The notes below the pieces were generated by a model. The model ran no database searches. It had not been told where the DNA came from and saw only the letters and a program-made list of their open reading frames with translations. From Paenibacillus sp. V4I7 (GTDB lineage Bacteria; Bacillota; Bacilli; Paenibacillales; NBRC-103111), in the NCBI RefSeq assembly GCF_030817275.1, contig NZ_JAUSZD010000002.1, positions 2,914,001 to 2,978,000 on the forward strand: a stretch of 64,000 nt of DNA, written 5' to 3'. Made by a program: the position numbers and the translations under genes. Shown piece after piece: positions 1-7,460 of the stretch (position 1 is the first letter of the stretch; each line of letters begins with the position of its first letter).

Positions 1-40
1 TATGTATGAAATACTGAAGCAGCAAACTAGCCAGAAGTAA
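1..40 (+). CDS. 3' end of an unidentified gene (partial)
   Basis: A reading frame enters from the left edge and stops with TAA at 38-40; its last residues would be YEILKQQTSQK. A strong terminator follows six bases later, which is the main reason to think this is a true gene end. Nothing about its function can be said. Confidence 0.3.
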   Translation, partial: MYEILKQQTSQK

Positions 41-46
41 GAAGCG

Positions 47-82
47 AGGGGACGAGGTATACAGCTGCTGCGTCCCCTTTTG
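47..82 (+). terminator. Rho-independent terminator
   Basis: Perfect 8-bp stem AGGGGACG (47-54) / CGTCCCCT (71-78) followed by a T run. It closes the partial gene at the left edge. Confidence 0.75.
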
Positions 83-108
83 TATGTGTAAGCGCATTGG
101 AGGTTAAT

Positions 109-493
109 ATGATTGATTCAAATTCTTACACCGTTCCTTTAGATTTTCCGGCTTCTATCGTCTCTGAAAATGAAAAAGACCATCTATCGGTGAATTAACA
201 CTGACAGATGGCCGCTTGCGGAATATGAGATTAGTCACTTTTCCACGTCAATCAACAATCGCCAGAATTGCGAATGCTTTAAATGTTCCGAAGAGGATTT
301 AATCGTTGGTCCCCAGTATAGTCACGATGATTTGATGCGAATGGTCATTGAACAGCATATCTCTGATTTTATCGATGAAAATCGGGAAGTGATAGCTAAA
401 GCAGTAGCAGAGGTTTTGGTAAATGATAAGCAGGTAATAAAGTTGAATAAATTATTGAAGACAATTTTAAAAACTGCAAGTGAAACAATGTGA
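109..493 (+). pseudogene. XRE-type HTH regulator remnant, two frameshifts
   Basis: An ATG at 109 follows a GGAGG ribosome site (99-103) and encodes 29 residues to a TAA at 196. The sense then continues in two other frames. Frame 3 (from 201) gives LTDGRLRN...TIARIANALNVP, which reads like helix 4-5 of an XRE/Cro HTH. Near 285-297 it shifts to the frame that reads EEDLIVG and a C-terminal helical tail ending in TGA at 491-493. The join 'ALNVP-EDLI' is typical of this family. At least two indels inactivate the gene. The family assignment is inferred from the motif; the target is unknown. Confidence 0.6.
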
Positions 494-522
494 TTTTTAT
501 TGATGTCAATTAGCGCAGCGTT

Positions 523-550
523 AGTCTAGGACTTTATTTCTAGACTTTGG
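523..550 (+). terminator. Probable terminator after the XRE remnant
   Basis: Stem AGTCTAG (523-529) / CTAGACT (540-546) followed by TTTGG. The phrase 'agtctaggactttatt' recurs near 24150 and 35835 in the repeat elements described there. Confidence 0.45.
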
Positions 551-620
551 TTTGTTAGGAGTCTCGGTTCGGGTTAGTTGATTAGTGGTAATTTCGTAGT
601 CCTTTTCACTACTAATAAAG

Positions 621-652
621 CAAGCCCCGATTCCTACAAGGATCGGGGCTTG
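621..652. terminator. Bidirectional terminator hairpin
   Basis: Perfect 11-bp inverted repeat CAAGCCCCGAT (621-631) / ATCGGGGCTTG (642-652) with a 10-base loop. It lies just past the 3' end of the minus-strand MFS gene, with T-rich sequence on both sides. Confidence 0.75.
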
Positions 653-670
653 TTCGTTCTCTAGATTCAT

Positions 671-1902
671 TTATTTCCCGCCCGCAACTGTGTCTACAGT
701 GATCGGTTGCCGGACGTCCATTAATTTTCGTTTGGCAATGAACAACGTTAAGATCCCGCTTGATATTGTAATGAGGGCGAGCGTCAGTAAAAATGTGGAG
801 ATCCCAAACCAATCGAGACAAGCACCGGTCGCAAGCAGCGAAATCTGGAACATGACGCGGTCAAGCATTCCACGAAATGAGAAAAAGCGGCCTTGTGCTT
901 CTTTCGGCACTTTGATTTGGAATAGTGTAGATACCATCGGAAAGAAAAAAGCGACTGCGCAACCGAACATAACGAAAGAGCCGAGAACCGCAAAACTGCT
1001 CTCGCTGAAGGACATTCCTGCAAAAGAAAGCGCAAATATAACATAAACAGCGTAGAGCTGGTTACCAGATTCCGCATGCCGATCACACGCTTTGCGAATA
1101 GACCTGCAATCAAAATGCTAGTGCCTTCTAAAGAATAGATCCAGCCCATCAGTTCCGGTTTCTGCTGGATTTGACTAAACTTCAGTACAAGCAAATTAAA
1201 ACCGCCTAGAAACAAAGTAATAACCCCGCTATTGATAAGTGCGATGAATATAGACGGTTCTGATCGAATAAGTGGAAACAACTCCGTAAAGCGGATTTTC
1301 TCCTTCTTTCTTGCAGCCAAGGTATCCGCAGTATTGGGAATCCTCAACTGTGTAATGAGCATCACGAGGATGACGTAAAAAGCAAGCGATAGCGCGTAGA
1401 CTGTGTACAAATTCATCATGGATACCAATATACCTGCTGCTGCAGTGCCGCCAATTCTCGCTATAGTAATCACGTTAAAATTTACGCTGTTCGCTTTAAG
1501 AAGTTCGGAGGCTGGAACGACGGAAGGCAGCGCTGCTTGTACGGTAGGCATATAAACAGTAGCCGCTACTTGCATGATGACGACGGACAACAGCATGATG
1601 GCGACAGATTGATACTGTATGGCCGCAAACATGACAATCGGAGCCAGACAGCGGACAATCCCTGATATAAGCAATATTTTTTTCTTATCATAGCGGTCTG
1701 CCCACACCCCGGCTTGAGGCGAAATGAGAACACCGAGAAATAAACCGCACATCAAGATCAAGCTCTTGCCTAAATCAGACGGGACGTGGCTTTGCATAAA
1801 TTGCAAATTGGCAATGACGCTTGTCCAAATACCTGCGCCCTGAATGGCTTCTCCGATCATCATGAAAACAAATGTCCGATTCCGAAGTAACGAATAATTC
1901 AT
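671..1902 (-). pseudogene. MFS drug-exporter-like transporter, single frameshift
   Basis: About 410 residues of a 12-helix major facilitator protein of the DHA3 (MefA/EntS-like) type: N-terminus MNYSLLRNRTFVFMMIGEAI, then the loop motif GVWADRYDKKK near residue 70. The frame is continuous from 1902 to about 1045. There the reading switches: one frame runs into an artificial tail, while the true C-terminal third (ending VRQPITVDTVAGGK) is in the next frame, stop at 671. The junction lies in 1030-1045, where ...TLFML continues naturally as FAFSFAGM in the other frame. One indel therefore breaks an otherwise full-length gene. The substrate cannot be told. Confidence 0.85.
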
Positions 1903-2097
1903 ACCTAATCTCCAATCTAAATTGACACTCAGAATCTTCCAATTATAGCACGTACGTTCGTGATGTGTCTATTAGAACACGAGGCCGAAGAGGATCTCCT
2001 GCCTACGCTCGGGCGATGGCGATACGCCTCGTTATCGCCAGGAATGAACTTGTAACTAGGGAAATAGATAAGATTTTATCTGGGTAAGAAGAGTATC

Positions 2098-2223
2098 ATG
2101 TCTGGTACGGGAACGTATTTAGATATCCCATATGAGTCAATGATAGAAACTGTTGAGTTTAGGAAATTGATTGAGATTTGGCTAAAGGAGTTAATGGATT
2201 TAAACAGTAATGCATACAGTTGA
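2098..2223 (+). CDS. Small ORF, 41 aa, unrecognised
   Basis: ATG at 2098, TGA at 2221-2223. The peptide (MSGTGTYLDIPYESMIETV...) is acidic and helix-like, with no family I recognise. There is only a weak AAGAAGAG upstream. It may be a scrap of a larger gene. The preceding stretch 1903-2097 holds no other ORF. Confidence 0.2.
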   Translation: MSGTGTYLDIPYESMIETVEFRKLIEIWLKELMDLNSNAYS

Positions 2224-2235
2224 TTTGCCAATTGC

Positions 2236-2577
2236 TCATTTAGCTTCTGCAGTATTTCGAATCAGCCTTATGACCTCTTCGATTCGTTGCTTTTCTGTTT
2301 GAATGTTATATTTCTGTAGATTGACTACCCATAGAGCCTGTTCTCTGTGGCCTTTCTTTAATAACCTCATGACATCGTAGACGACAGGAATATCGTATCC
2401 CTTAATTTAAACATGTAAGGCAACGAATGCTTGAACATGGAACGATGTGTAACATCTTCTTTTACTTGCTGTTCGAGGTACGTCGGGTACCAAGTCGAGT
2501 TCTTCATATCGTCGCAAGTTGGTCGTGCTAACGCTAAGTTTCTTGGCAATCTGCTTCGGCGTATAATTGATTTCCAT
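2236..2577 (-). pseudogene. MerR-type HTH regulator with an in-frame TAA
   Basis: ATG at 2577 follows AAAGGTGATC on the minus strand. Residues 1-40 (MEINYTPKQIAKKLSVSTTN then LRRYEELDLVP) are a MerR-like winged helix that begins at the usual place. Codon 57 is TAA (2409-2407), after which the same frame continues with natural sequence (IKGYDIPVVYDVMRLLKK...) to a TGA at 2236. The total is 113 codons plus stop. A single nonsense change is the only visible lesion. Comparable short MerR-like proteins occur in phage or plasmid regions; the role here is unknown. Confidence 0.75.
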
Positions 2578-2743
2578 TGTTGATCACCTTTCCTTTAAGT
2601 TAAACCTTAAACTTCTACAACAATATTAAACGAAATATTTGGTTTCTGCGCAAGGGTTCAAGGAATATGAAACGAAATCTTGCATGAATGTTATATGATC
2701 AAATATGATCGGATGGAAAGAAAAGAATACGAGGAGGTAAAAC

Positions 2744-3628
2744 ATGGATTGCATTTCACCGAAAGAAGCGGCGTTAAAGGTGAAAAGGTGGCCTAAAGAT
2801 ACCATAGCGGCGGGTTATCGTCATACCGTCGGGCTTAAATTGGACGGCACGGTGACAGCTGTGGGTGATAATAAATATGGCCAATGTGATGTAAGCGGCT
2901 GGCGCGATATTGTGGCGGTTGCGGCGGGTAATGCTCATACGGGTAATGCTCATACAATCGGGCTTAAATCGGACGGCACGGTGGCGGCTGTGGGTTGGAA
3001 TAAGCATGACCAATGCGATGTAAGCGGCTGGTGCGATATTGCGGCGGTTGCGGCGGGTTGGCGTCGTACCGTCGGGCTTAAATCGGATGGCACGGTGGTG
3101 GCTGTGGGTCGAAATAATGAAGGCCAATGCAATGTAAGCGGCTGGCGTGATATGGTGGCGGTAGCAGCGGGTGACTGGCATACCGTCGGGCTTAAATCGG
3201 ACGGCACGGCGACGATTGTGGGTAATAATCGGTATGGCCAATGCAATGTAAGCGGCTGGCGCGACATAGTGGCGGCAGCGGCGGGTTACCTTCATACCGT
3301 CGGGCTTAAATCGGACGGCACGGTGGCGGCTGTGGGTTGGAATAAGCGTGATCAATGCGATGTAAGCGGCTGGCGCGGTATTGTGGCGATAGCGGCGGGT
3401 AGTAATCATACCATCGGCCTTAAATCGGACGGCACGGTGGCGGCTGTGGGTTGGAATGAGCATGGCCAATGCAATGTAAGTGGCTGGCGCGATATTGTGG
3501 CGGTTGCGGCGGGTTGCGCTCATACTCTCGGCCTTAAATCGGACGGCACGGTGGTTGCTGTGGGTGATAATGAATATGGCCAATGCGAAGTAAGCGGCTG
3601 GCGTGGCATCCAACTGCCCGGCAATTAG
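2744..3628 (+). CDS. RCC1-like beta-propeller repeat protein
   Basis: 294 residues starting at ATG 2744 behind a GAGGAGG site. After about 27 N-terminal residues it consists of seven near-identical 38-residue blades with the consensus HTVGLKSDGTVAAVG (12-14 variable) QCDVSGWRDIVAVAAG, so one full seven-bladed RCC1/BLIP-II-type propeller is likely. No signal peptide is seen, so it is probably cytoplasmic. The repeats are also very similar at DNA level (114-bp units), which suggests recent expansion or gene conversion. Blade 2 carries a 5-residue insertion (GNAHT) caused by a 15-bp tandem duplication. RCC1-like folds bind proteins, chromatin or lipids in other systems; the bacterial role is unknown. 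A terminator follows. Confidence 0.9.
   Translation: MDCISPKEAALKVKRWPKDTIAAGYRHTVGLKLDGTVTAVGDNKYGQCDVSGWRDIVAVAAGNAHTGNAHTIGLKSDGTVAAVGWNKHDQCDVSGWCDIAAVAAGWRRTVGLKSDGTVVAVGRNNEGQCNVSGWRDMVAVAAGDWHTVGLKSDGTATIVGNNRYGQCNVSGWRDIVAAAAGYLHTVGLKSDGTVAAVGWNKRDQCDVSGWRGIVAIAAGSNHTIGLKSDGTVAAVGWNEHGQCNVSGWRDIVAVAAGCAHTLGLKSDGTVVAVGDNEYGQCEVSGWRGIQLPGN
2926..2955 (+). repeat. 15-bp tandem duplication inside the propeller gene
   Basis: GGGTAATGCTCATAC occurs twice back to back (2926-2940, 2941-2955), adding five residues in frame at the start of blade 2. It looks like a slippage event. Confidence 0.95.
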
Positions 3629-3656
3629 TTTACAATATTAATAATACATATAATGA

Positions 3657-3695
3657 AAGCCATGCGCCGATTTCCCTCGCATGGCTTATATTTTG
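3657..3695 (+). terminator. Terminator of the RCC1-like gene
   Basis: Perfect 10-bp stem AAGCCATGCG (3657-3666) / CGCATGGCTT (3678-3687) followed by ATATTTTG. Confidence 0.8.
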
Positions 3696-3699
3696 TATT

Positions 3700-4091
3700 A
3701 ATAGCCAAATGTTTTACACGACATCACGGAGCAGCTGAGGGTCGAAGCCAGGTACTCAGGGCTTTATTTTGATTGCAACTACTTTTGCTTCACAAAAGGG
3801 GAATGCGAACCGGTTTTGCTTCCATGCCTGAAAAGGTGAAGGGTTTACTCTTAGGAAAACTTTTGGATGAAAATGGACTAAACCTTTAAGATTTTGCAAA
3901 TCTTAACAAACCCTCATTATCGCTTTCTTGTAATTAGTTCAAGAGTAAGATTTACTACTCCTGTAGATTCATTGTGGAGTACTTTGACCTTTTGATGGGG
4001 ATGACGCAATGTATTTCTCGAAAGGATGGATAGGCCCTATTAGATTCACACTGTTAAGTAATACAAAAAAACTACCCGAAGGTAGTTAACT
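3700..4091. other. Intergenic stretch with nothing recognised
   Basis: About 390 bases between the propeller terminator and the 3' end of the next minus-strand gene. No ORF with a ribosome site, no strong hairpin and no recognisable gene remnant were seen. Confidence 0.5.
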
Positions 4092-4367
4092 CTACAATTT
4101 CTTAAAGTTAAGAACAAGTCCACCAGTGCCTTCTAGACTTACAACCCATTTTAATGCGTTGCCTGATCCTATTTTTGCACTCACAGATACTTGAAGATTA
4201 TTTAATTCAAAGTTGGTAAACTTGGCTGCGATTTTTTCAACGATTTCTTGAGTAAAGGGAACAAGTTCTTCATTGGTGTCGTCTTCTGTTAAGTCGCCGA
4301 GTGTATTAAAGGATTTTTCAACAGATTCTTTTTTTACTGGAATATAGAGCTGGATGTCATCAGGCAT
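4092..4367 (-). CDS. Small protein resembling Pepco/trypco-type domains
   Basis: 91 residues, soluble and acidic. The C-terminal half (LNNLQVSVSAKIGSGNALKW followed by VVSLEGTGGLVLNFKK) has the alternating beta pattern of Pepco/trypco ('trypsin-co-occurring') domains, small modules that accompany peptidases and other effectors in bacterial conflict systems. This is a pattern match only. The start at 4367 is preceded on the minus strand by GGGAGATGATGAT. No peptidase is adjacent; the nearest intact gene is a membrane-anchored Mrr-type nuclease about 600 bp away on the other strand. It could also be an unrelated small beta protein. Confidence 0.4.
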   Translation of the reverse strand: MPDDIQLYIPVKKESVEKSFNTLGDLTEDDTNEELVPFTQEIVEKIAAKFTNFELNNLQVSVSAKIGSGNALKWVVSLEGTGGLVLNFKKL

Positions 4368-4500
4368 AATATCATCATCTCCCTATAATTAATAGGAAAA
4401 TTATACCATTATGTAGTTTTGAAGTCAGTAATTTAATTTAATTCTTGCATGAACGGAGCCTAGAAATAGGCTCTTTTAACTTTGTAGAGGTAGGAGAAAC

Positions 4501-4902
4501 ATGGCAAACGAATTTATTGACGGTGAAAGACTAGCTAGGCTAGAAGCAAAATTCGAGACAGAGCTAACAGCTAAAGTCGACTTGAGATAGCGGAGGGGGC
4601 AGCAGGAGAAAGGAAAAGCCATTGTTGAATATTATCGTGATGGCGTTGGCTTTCGTGAAATCGAACAAGGCCCCGATGGTCTCCCGAAAAGGATCGCTAA
4701 CGCAGTTGATCTTGCTTATAATGAGGCTATTCTCGACGCACTGGATTCTTGGAAAATGGGATGGAGGGACCTAGCACCACTTAAAGAAAAAGACTGGGGT
4801 AGTAAGTACTTCAAAAATGGGAAATTGAGTGTGAGGACTTTGGTGGACATAAGTTGGAAGTATTTTATCTTTCTGACTTTAATGTTGCATGAGGGTAAGT
4901 GA
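4501..4902 (+). pseudogene. Unrecognised 133-codon gene with an internal TAG
   Basis: ATG at 4501 follows GTAGAGGTAGGAGAAAC. Codon 30 is TAG (4588-4590), yet the same frame continues with convincing protein sequence (GKAIVEYYRDGVGFREIEQG, then DLAYNEAILDALDSWKMGW) to TGA at 4900-4902. One nonsense change is the only lesion seen. The protein is rich in aromatic and acidic residues; I do not recognise the family. It lies immediately upstream of the Mrr-type nuclease gene, in the same direction, with a 90-base gap. Confidence 0.6.
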
Positions 4903-4991
4903 TGCGATTCCCCATCTTATCTTTATTGTAGTTTAAGTTAGAGTTTTTTGATCTTACTTTTTGTCAATAATGTATGGATGGAGGGATGTTT

Positions 4992-5561
4992 ATGAGTTTT
5001 CAGACCGTAGTTGTTGTGCTAGTAATAAGCTTAATACCAATGATGTATTATTATTTCCGAGAAAAGTTAAACCAAGAACGTGAAAACATTATCGGAATGT
5101 TGAAAATCAATCACGAATTACGTGATACGTTAAAACATGGTATTTACCAGAGGTTTAAGAAGGATGAGGATAATCCTGATAAAGAAGACCCTTTTGATTT
5201 TGAGTATTTTGTAGCAGAAATTATGGAACACATACACGATAGTCGAACCTATGTCACAAAAAAATCTGGAGATTTTGGTGTTGATATTGAAGAGTATCGG
5301 GAAGACGGTTTATACCTTGGACAAGTTAAGTGTTATGACAAACCTTTAAAATATGAACCAATAGCAATAATCCACTCTCAGATGATAAAACAAGGTGCAA
5401 AAGGTGGTTATGTAGTAACAACCAGCAGTTTTACAGAAAAAGCACGTGACTACGCAGAAGGACTTAATATCGAACTAATAGAAGGTACACAATTAGTAGA
5501 AATGTGGTTAAGAAGATTGGAGTCAAGAGCCGTTTTCCATAACCCAACGTTAGTGCATTAA
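4992..5561 (+). CDS. Membrane-anchored Mrr-type restriction endonuclease
   Basis: The best start is ATG 4992, six bases after GGAGGG (4980-4985); earlier in-frame ATGs at 4974 and 4986 lack spacing. The N-terminus (FQTVVVVLVISLIPMMYYY) is one membrane helix, followed by a charged linker. From about residue 65 comes an Mrr-like PD-(D/E)XK fold: FEYFVAEIM, then GDFGVDI (metal-binding Asp), then LGQVKCY (the QxK half of the motif), then YVVTTSSFTEKARDYAEGLN and IELIEGTQLVEM, the usual Mrr C-terminal helix-strand. Mrr enzymes cleave modified or foreign DNA; a membrane tether suggests surveillance at the envelope, which is inference. A strong terminator follows. Neighbours are a broken unknown gene and a Pepco-like gene. 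Confidence 0.8.
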   Translation: MSFQTVVVVLVISLIPMMYYYFREKLNQERENIIGMLKINHELRDTLKHGIYQRFKKDEDNPDKEDPFDFEYFVAEIMEHIHDSRTYVTKKSGDFGVDIEEYREDGLYLGQVKCYDKPLKYEPIAIIHSQMIKQGAKGGYVVTTSSFTEKARDYAEGLNIELIEGTQLVEMWLRRLESRAVFHNPTLVH

Positions 5562-5568
5562 GTAACCA

Positions 5569-5602
5569 GAAAAGCATCATCATTCGATGATGCTTTTCTC
5601 AT
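5569..5602 (+). terminator. Terminator of the Mrr-type gene
   Basis: Perfect 13-bp stem GAAAAGCATCATC (5569-5581) / GATGATGCTTTTC (5586-5598) with a 4-base loop. Confidence 0.85.
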
Positions 5603-5656
5603 TCCCATCAGAGCGAAGAAGCAATATAGAGGTGTGTTGATGTGGATTGGATTCAA

Positions 5657-5676
5657 TCATTCATTCATTCATTCAT
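5657..5676 (+). repeat. (TCAT)5 microsatellite
   Basis: Five tandem TCAT units in non-coding DNA. No ORF crosses it, so a phase-variation role is not supported. The rest of 5603-5828 holds nothing recognised. Confidence 0.8.
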
Positions 5677-5828
5677 CAATCAACTTTATCCCATTCCCGA
5701 TTTTGACAAGAACTTTATCTCATTCACGACAGATGGTTGGGAGTGAATGAGGTGGATATAGAAATAGCTGGAAAGGATACCTAATGATTGAACTGGCAGG
5801 TTAACGCAACTATTTAAGTTCCATTAAG

Positions 5829-5963
5829 ATGGGCTTTGGTTTGTTGAATTTAGAAGAAAGGGTGAAGGAGTGTAACAGAGAAGTACGTTTTAGGATGGGT
5901 CAGAAGACAGGCTTAGCAGTTGAATTTAAATTTCCTTATTCAAAAATGTGCGACAAAATATAA
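5829..5963 (+). pseudogene. C-terminal scrap of a sensor histidine kinase
   Basis: 44 codons (MGFGLLNLEERVKECNREVR, then GLAVEFKFP) match the G2 box and last strand of a two-component kinase ATPase domain (GxGLxxLxERV...GTxVxxxxP). The frame is open a few codons upstream but nothing of the rest of the kinase is present. Confidence 0.55.
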
Positions 5964-6018
5964 AATCCTGGATGGTTATACTTTGCTGGTTTATCCCTTT
6001 GTAGAAGGCATCGAATAA
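5947..6018 (+). pseudogene. Possible scrap of an APH-like kinase
   Basis: A short open stretch reads YKILDGYTLLVYPFVEGIE then stop. 'LVYPFVEG' resembles the hinge region of aminoglycoside/choline kinase-fold enzymes. Too short to be sure. Confidence 0.25.
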
Positions 6019-6082
6019 TCCAGAAAGACAAGCAAAATTAGACGGCCTCATTCCGATGGAGTTCAGGAGCAAGGCTGCCTAA
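6014..6082 (+). pseudogene. IS3-family transposase C-terminal scrap
   Basis: The frame NNPERQAKLDGLIPMEFRSK followed by AA and stop matches the conserved end of IS3/IS150-type OrfB proteins (...QxKLxGLTPxEFRxxAA). Only about 22 codons remain. Confidence 0.5.
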
Positions 6083-6117
6083 CAGTTTGTAATATTTATG
6101 CTGTGTACTTGATGGGT

Positions 6118-6666
6118 CTACACATTCCTCACTATCAATTCCCCTAACTGCTTGGCTAATTCTTGGTGGGGGATTGGTCGGTCATTCTTAAACCACCATT
6201 CCACTACACCTACGTAAGCAGATGCAATAAAACGTACAGTAACATCCCTATCGAATCCCTTGTTTATTCCATTTGTAACATCTATGTCTTTAACAAACTC
6301 TTCGATCTGATAGTCCATGAATCGCTTATGAAAATAAGGAGCTCCCTTACTCGCTAACATCGTGGCGAAGAAATCATAATTATTATCTAAGTATTCGGTG
6401 CAAATGAAAGAACATTCAATATGATCCATGTCCGCATGGTCAACGCACATTTCTCTCATTTCGTCTATGTGTCCTTCAATCAGCTTATCAAGCAGATCAT
6501 ATTTATCCATGTAATGAAGGTAAATGGTCCCACGGCTTACATCCGCTCGGTCCGACAGATCTTGAATAGTAATGTCGTCAAAGTTTTTTTCAGCCATCAA
6601 TTCAAGAACCGCTTTCTTTAATGCTTGTTGGGATTTTTTAATTCTTCGATCAACTTTCGGCATCAA
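6118..6666 (-). CDS. TetR-family transcriptional regulator
   Basis: 182 residues. Residues 6-55 form the TetR HTH (KKSQQALKKAVLELMAEKNF, then ITIQDLSDRADVSRGTIYLH and YMDKYDLLD). The C-terminal half (ECSFICTEYLDNNYDFFATM ... VEWWFKND) resembles the TetR C-terminal domain common in Bacillus and Paenibacillus. It is transcribed divergently from the haem-lipoprotein operon, which it could control. A 10-bp palindrome TTAACGTTAA lies 25 bases upstream of the start, and GGTGA lies just before the ATG. Confidence 0.88.
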   Translation of the reverse strand: MMPKVDRRIKKSQQALKKAVLELMAEKNFDDITIQDLSDRADVSRGTIYLHYMDKYDLLDKLIEGHIDEMREMCVDHADMDHIECSFICTEYLDNNYDFFATMLASKGAPYFHKRFMDYQIEEFVKDIDVTNGINKGFDRDVTVRFIASAYVGVVEWWFKNDRPIPHQELAKQLGELIVRNV

Positions 6667-6685
6667 AATTCACCAAACTTTCTAT

Positions 6686-6705
6686 ATTAATTAACGTTAA
6701 TAAAC
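6686..6705. promoter_or_regulatory. Candidate operator between tetR-like gene and haem-lipoprotein operon
   Basis: Perfect palindrome TTAACGTTAA (6691-6700) in AT-rich DNA just upstream of the regulator start. TetR proteins often bind such sites in their own promoter. Inference only. The rest of the 6667-6971 gap holds no convincing ORF. Confidence 0.35.
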
Positions 6706-6971
6706 TATAATCGTGCAACTGTCTAATAATTGACAAAACACACCAACTTAACCATTGCGTGCTCCCCATACACGTATATAATTATAGACGAATGTTTAAT
6801 AATACATCAAGGTCTACTATTGGTTATGTTTTCAACGACCAAGAAAGGAGGATTAGCACGCTCATTAGACATTTCAAACAATTCATTAGTAAGTTGGCGG
6901 CAGTTGTAAGCACTTGCTGCATAGAAAAAAGCTTCATTTGAAAAAAATGATGTTTCGAAGGAGGGAAAACG

Positions 6972-7460
6972 GTGAAAAGAATATTTTGGCTTGTTCTCGG
7001 ATTAGTGCCAATTTTAGTAGTCACCTCATGTGGAAGCAAAAATAATGACATGATGAGCATGACTGGACAGCTGGAAGCTAAAGTCGAGAACTATCAAAAA
7101 AATTATGATAATCCTGTTAAATTTCCTGGAAATTACGAGGATGGTATTCTCTATTCAACTATAAAGCGAGGAAATATCACAGAACCGCTATATACAAGTC
7201 GGGAAGCGATTGAGGCTGCGAAAAACGGAGAGCCTTTTCCTGATGGAACAGTACTCACTCTTGTGATATATAAAGATGGAAAGCTTGATGAAACTCTCGT
7301 AGCGGAAAAGCGCAACGACTGGAACGATGAGCCCTCAGGGGAGAAAAACGGGGATTGGCGTTATCAAGCATTCAATCCCGACAGGTCGGTAAATGAACAG
7401 CGCAGCATTCCAAGCTGTATCTCCTGCCACGCAGGCCAGGAAGTTAATGATTTCACGTAA
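6972..7460 (+). CDS. Haem-binding lipoprotein, cytochrome P460-like
   Basis: GTG start at 6972 behind GAAGGAGGG. 162 residues: a signal peptide with lipobox VVTSC (Cys20 would be lipidated), a middle region GNYEDGILYSTIKRGNI ... GEPFPDGTVLTLVIYK typical of cytochrome P460 domains, and a C-terminal CISCH motif (Cys149, Cys152, His153) for covalent haem c. It is expected outside the membrane. The next gene, a DUF4405 membrane protein, starts 14 bases before this stop, so the two are translationally coupled. Both are probably parts of an extracytoplasmic redox pair; the electron partner is unknown. Confidence 0.8.
   Translation: MKRIFWLVLGLVPILVVTSCGSKNNDMMSMTGQLEAKVENYQKNYDNPVKFPGNYEDGILYSTIKRGNITEPLYTSREAIEAAKNGEPFPDGTVLTLVIYKDGKLDETLVAEKRNDWNDEPSGEKNGDWRYQAFNPDRSVNEQRSIPSCISCHAGQEVNDFT

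Noticed and set aside
2800..3610. CRISPR-like array of regular repeats
   Set aside because: The 114-bp periodicity is a coding repeat in frame throughout; the conserved blocks are longer than CRISPR repeats, and there are no unique spacers or cas genes.
2774..3613. 279-codon ORF antisense to the RCC1-like gene
   Set aside because: It exists only because the sense repeats are regular and GC-rich; it has no ribosome site, and its own repeats mirror the propeller blades.
5657..5676. (TCAT)5 as a phase-variation switch
   Set aside because: It is not inside or directly before any ORF.
6759..6941. 60-codon plus-strand ORF before the haem lipoprotein
   Set aside because: No ribosome site at its start and no protein-like pattern; it crosses the regulator's promoter region.
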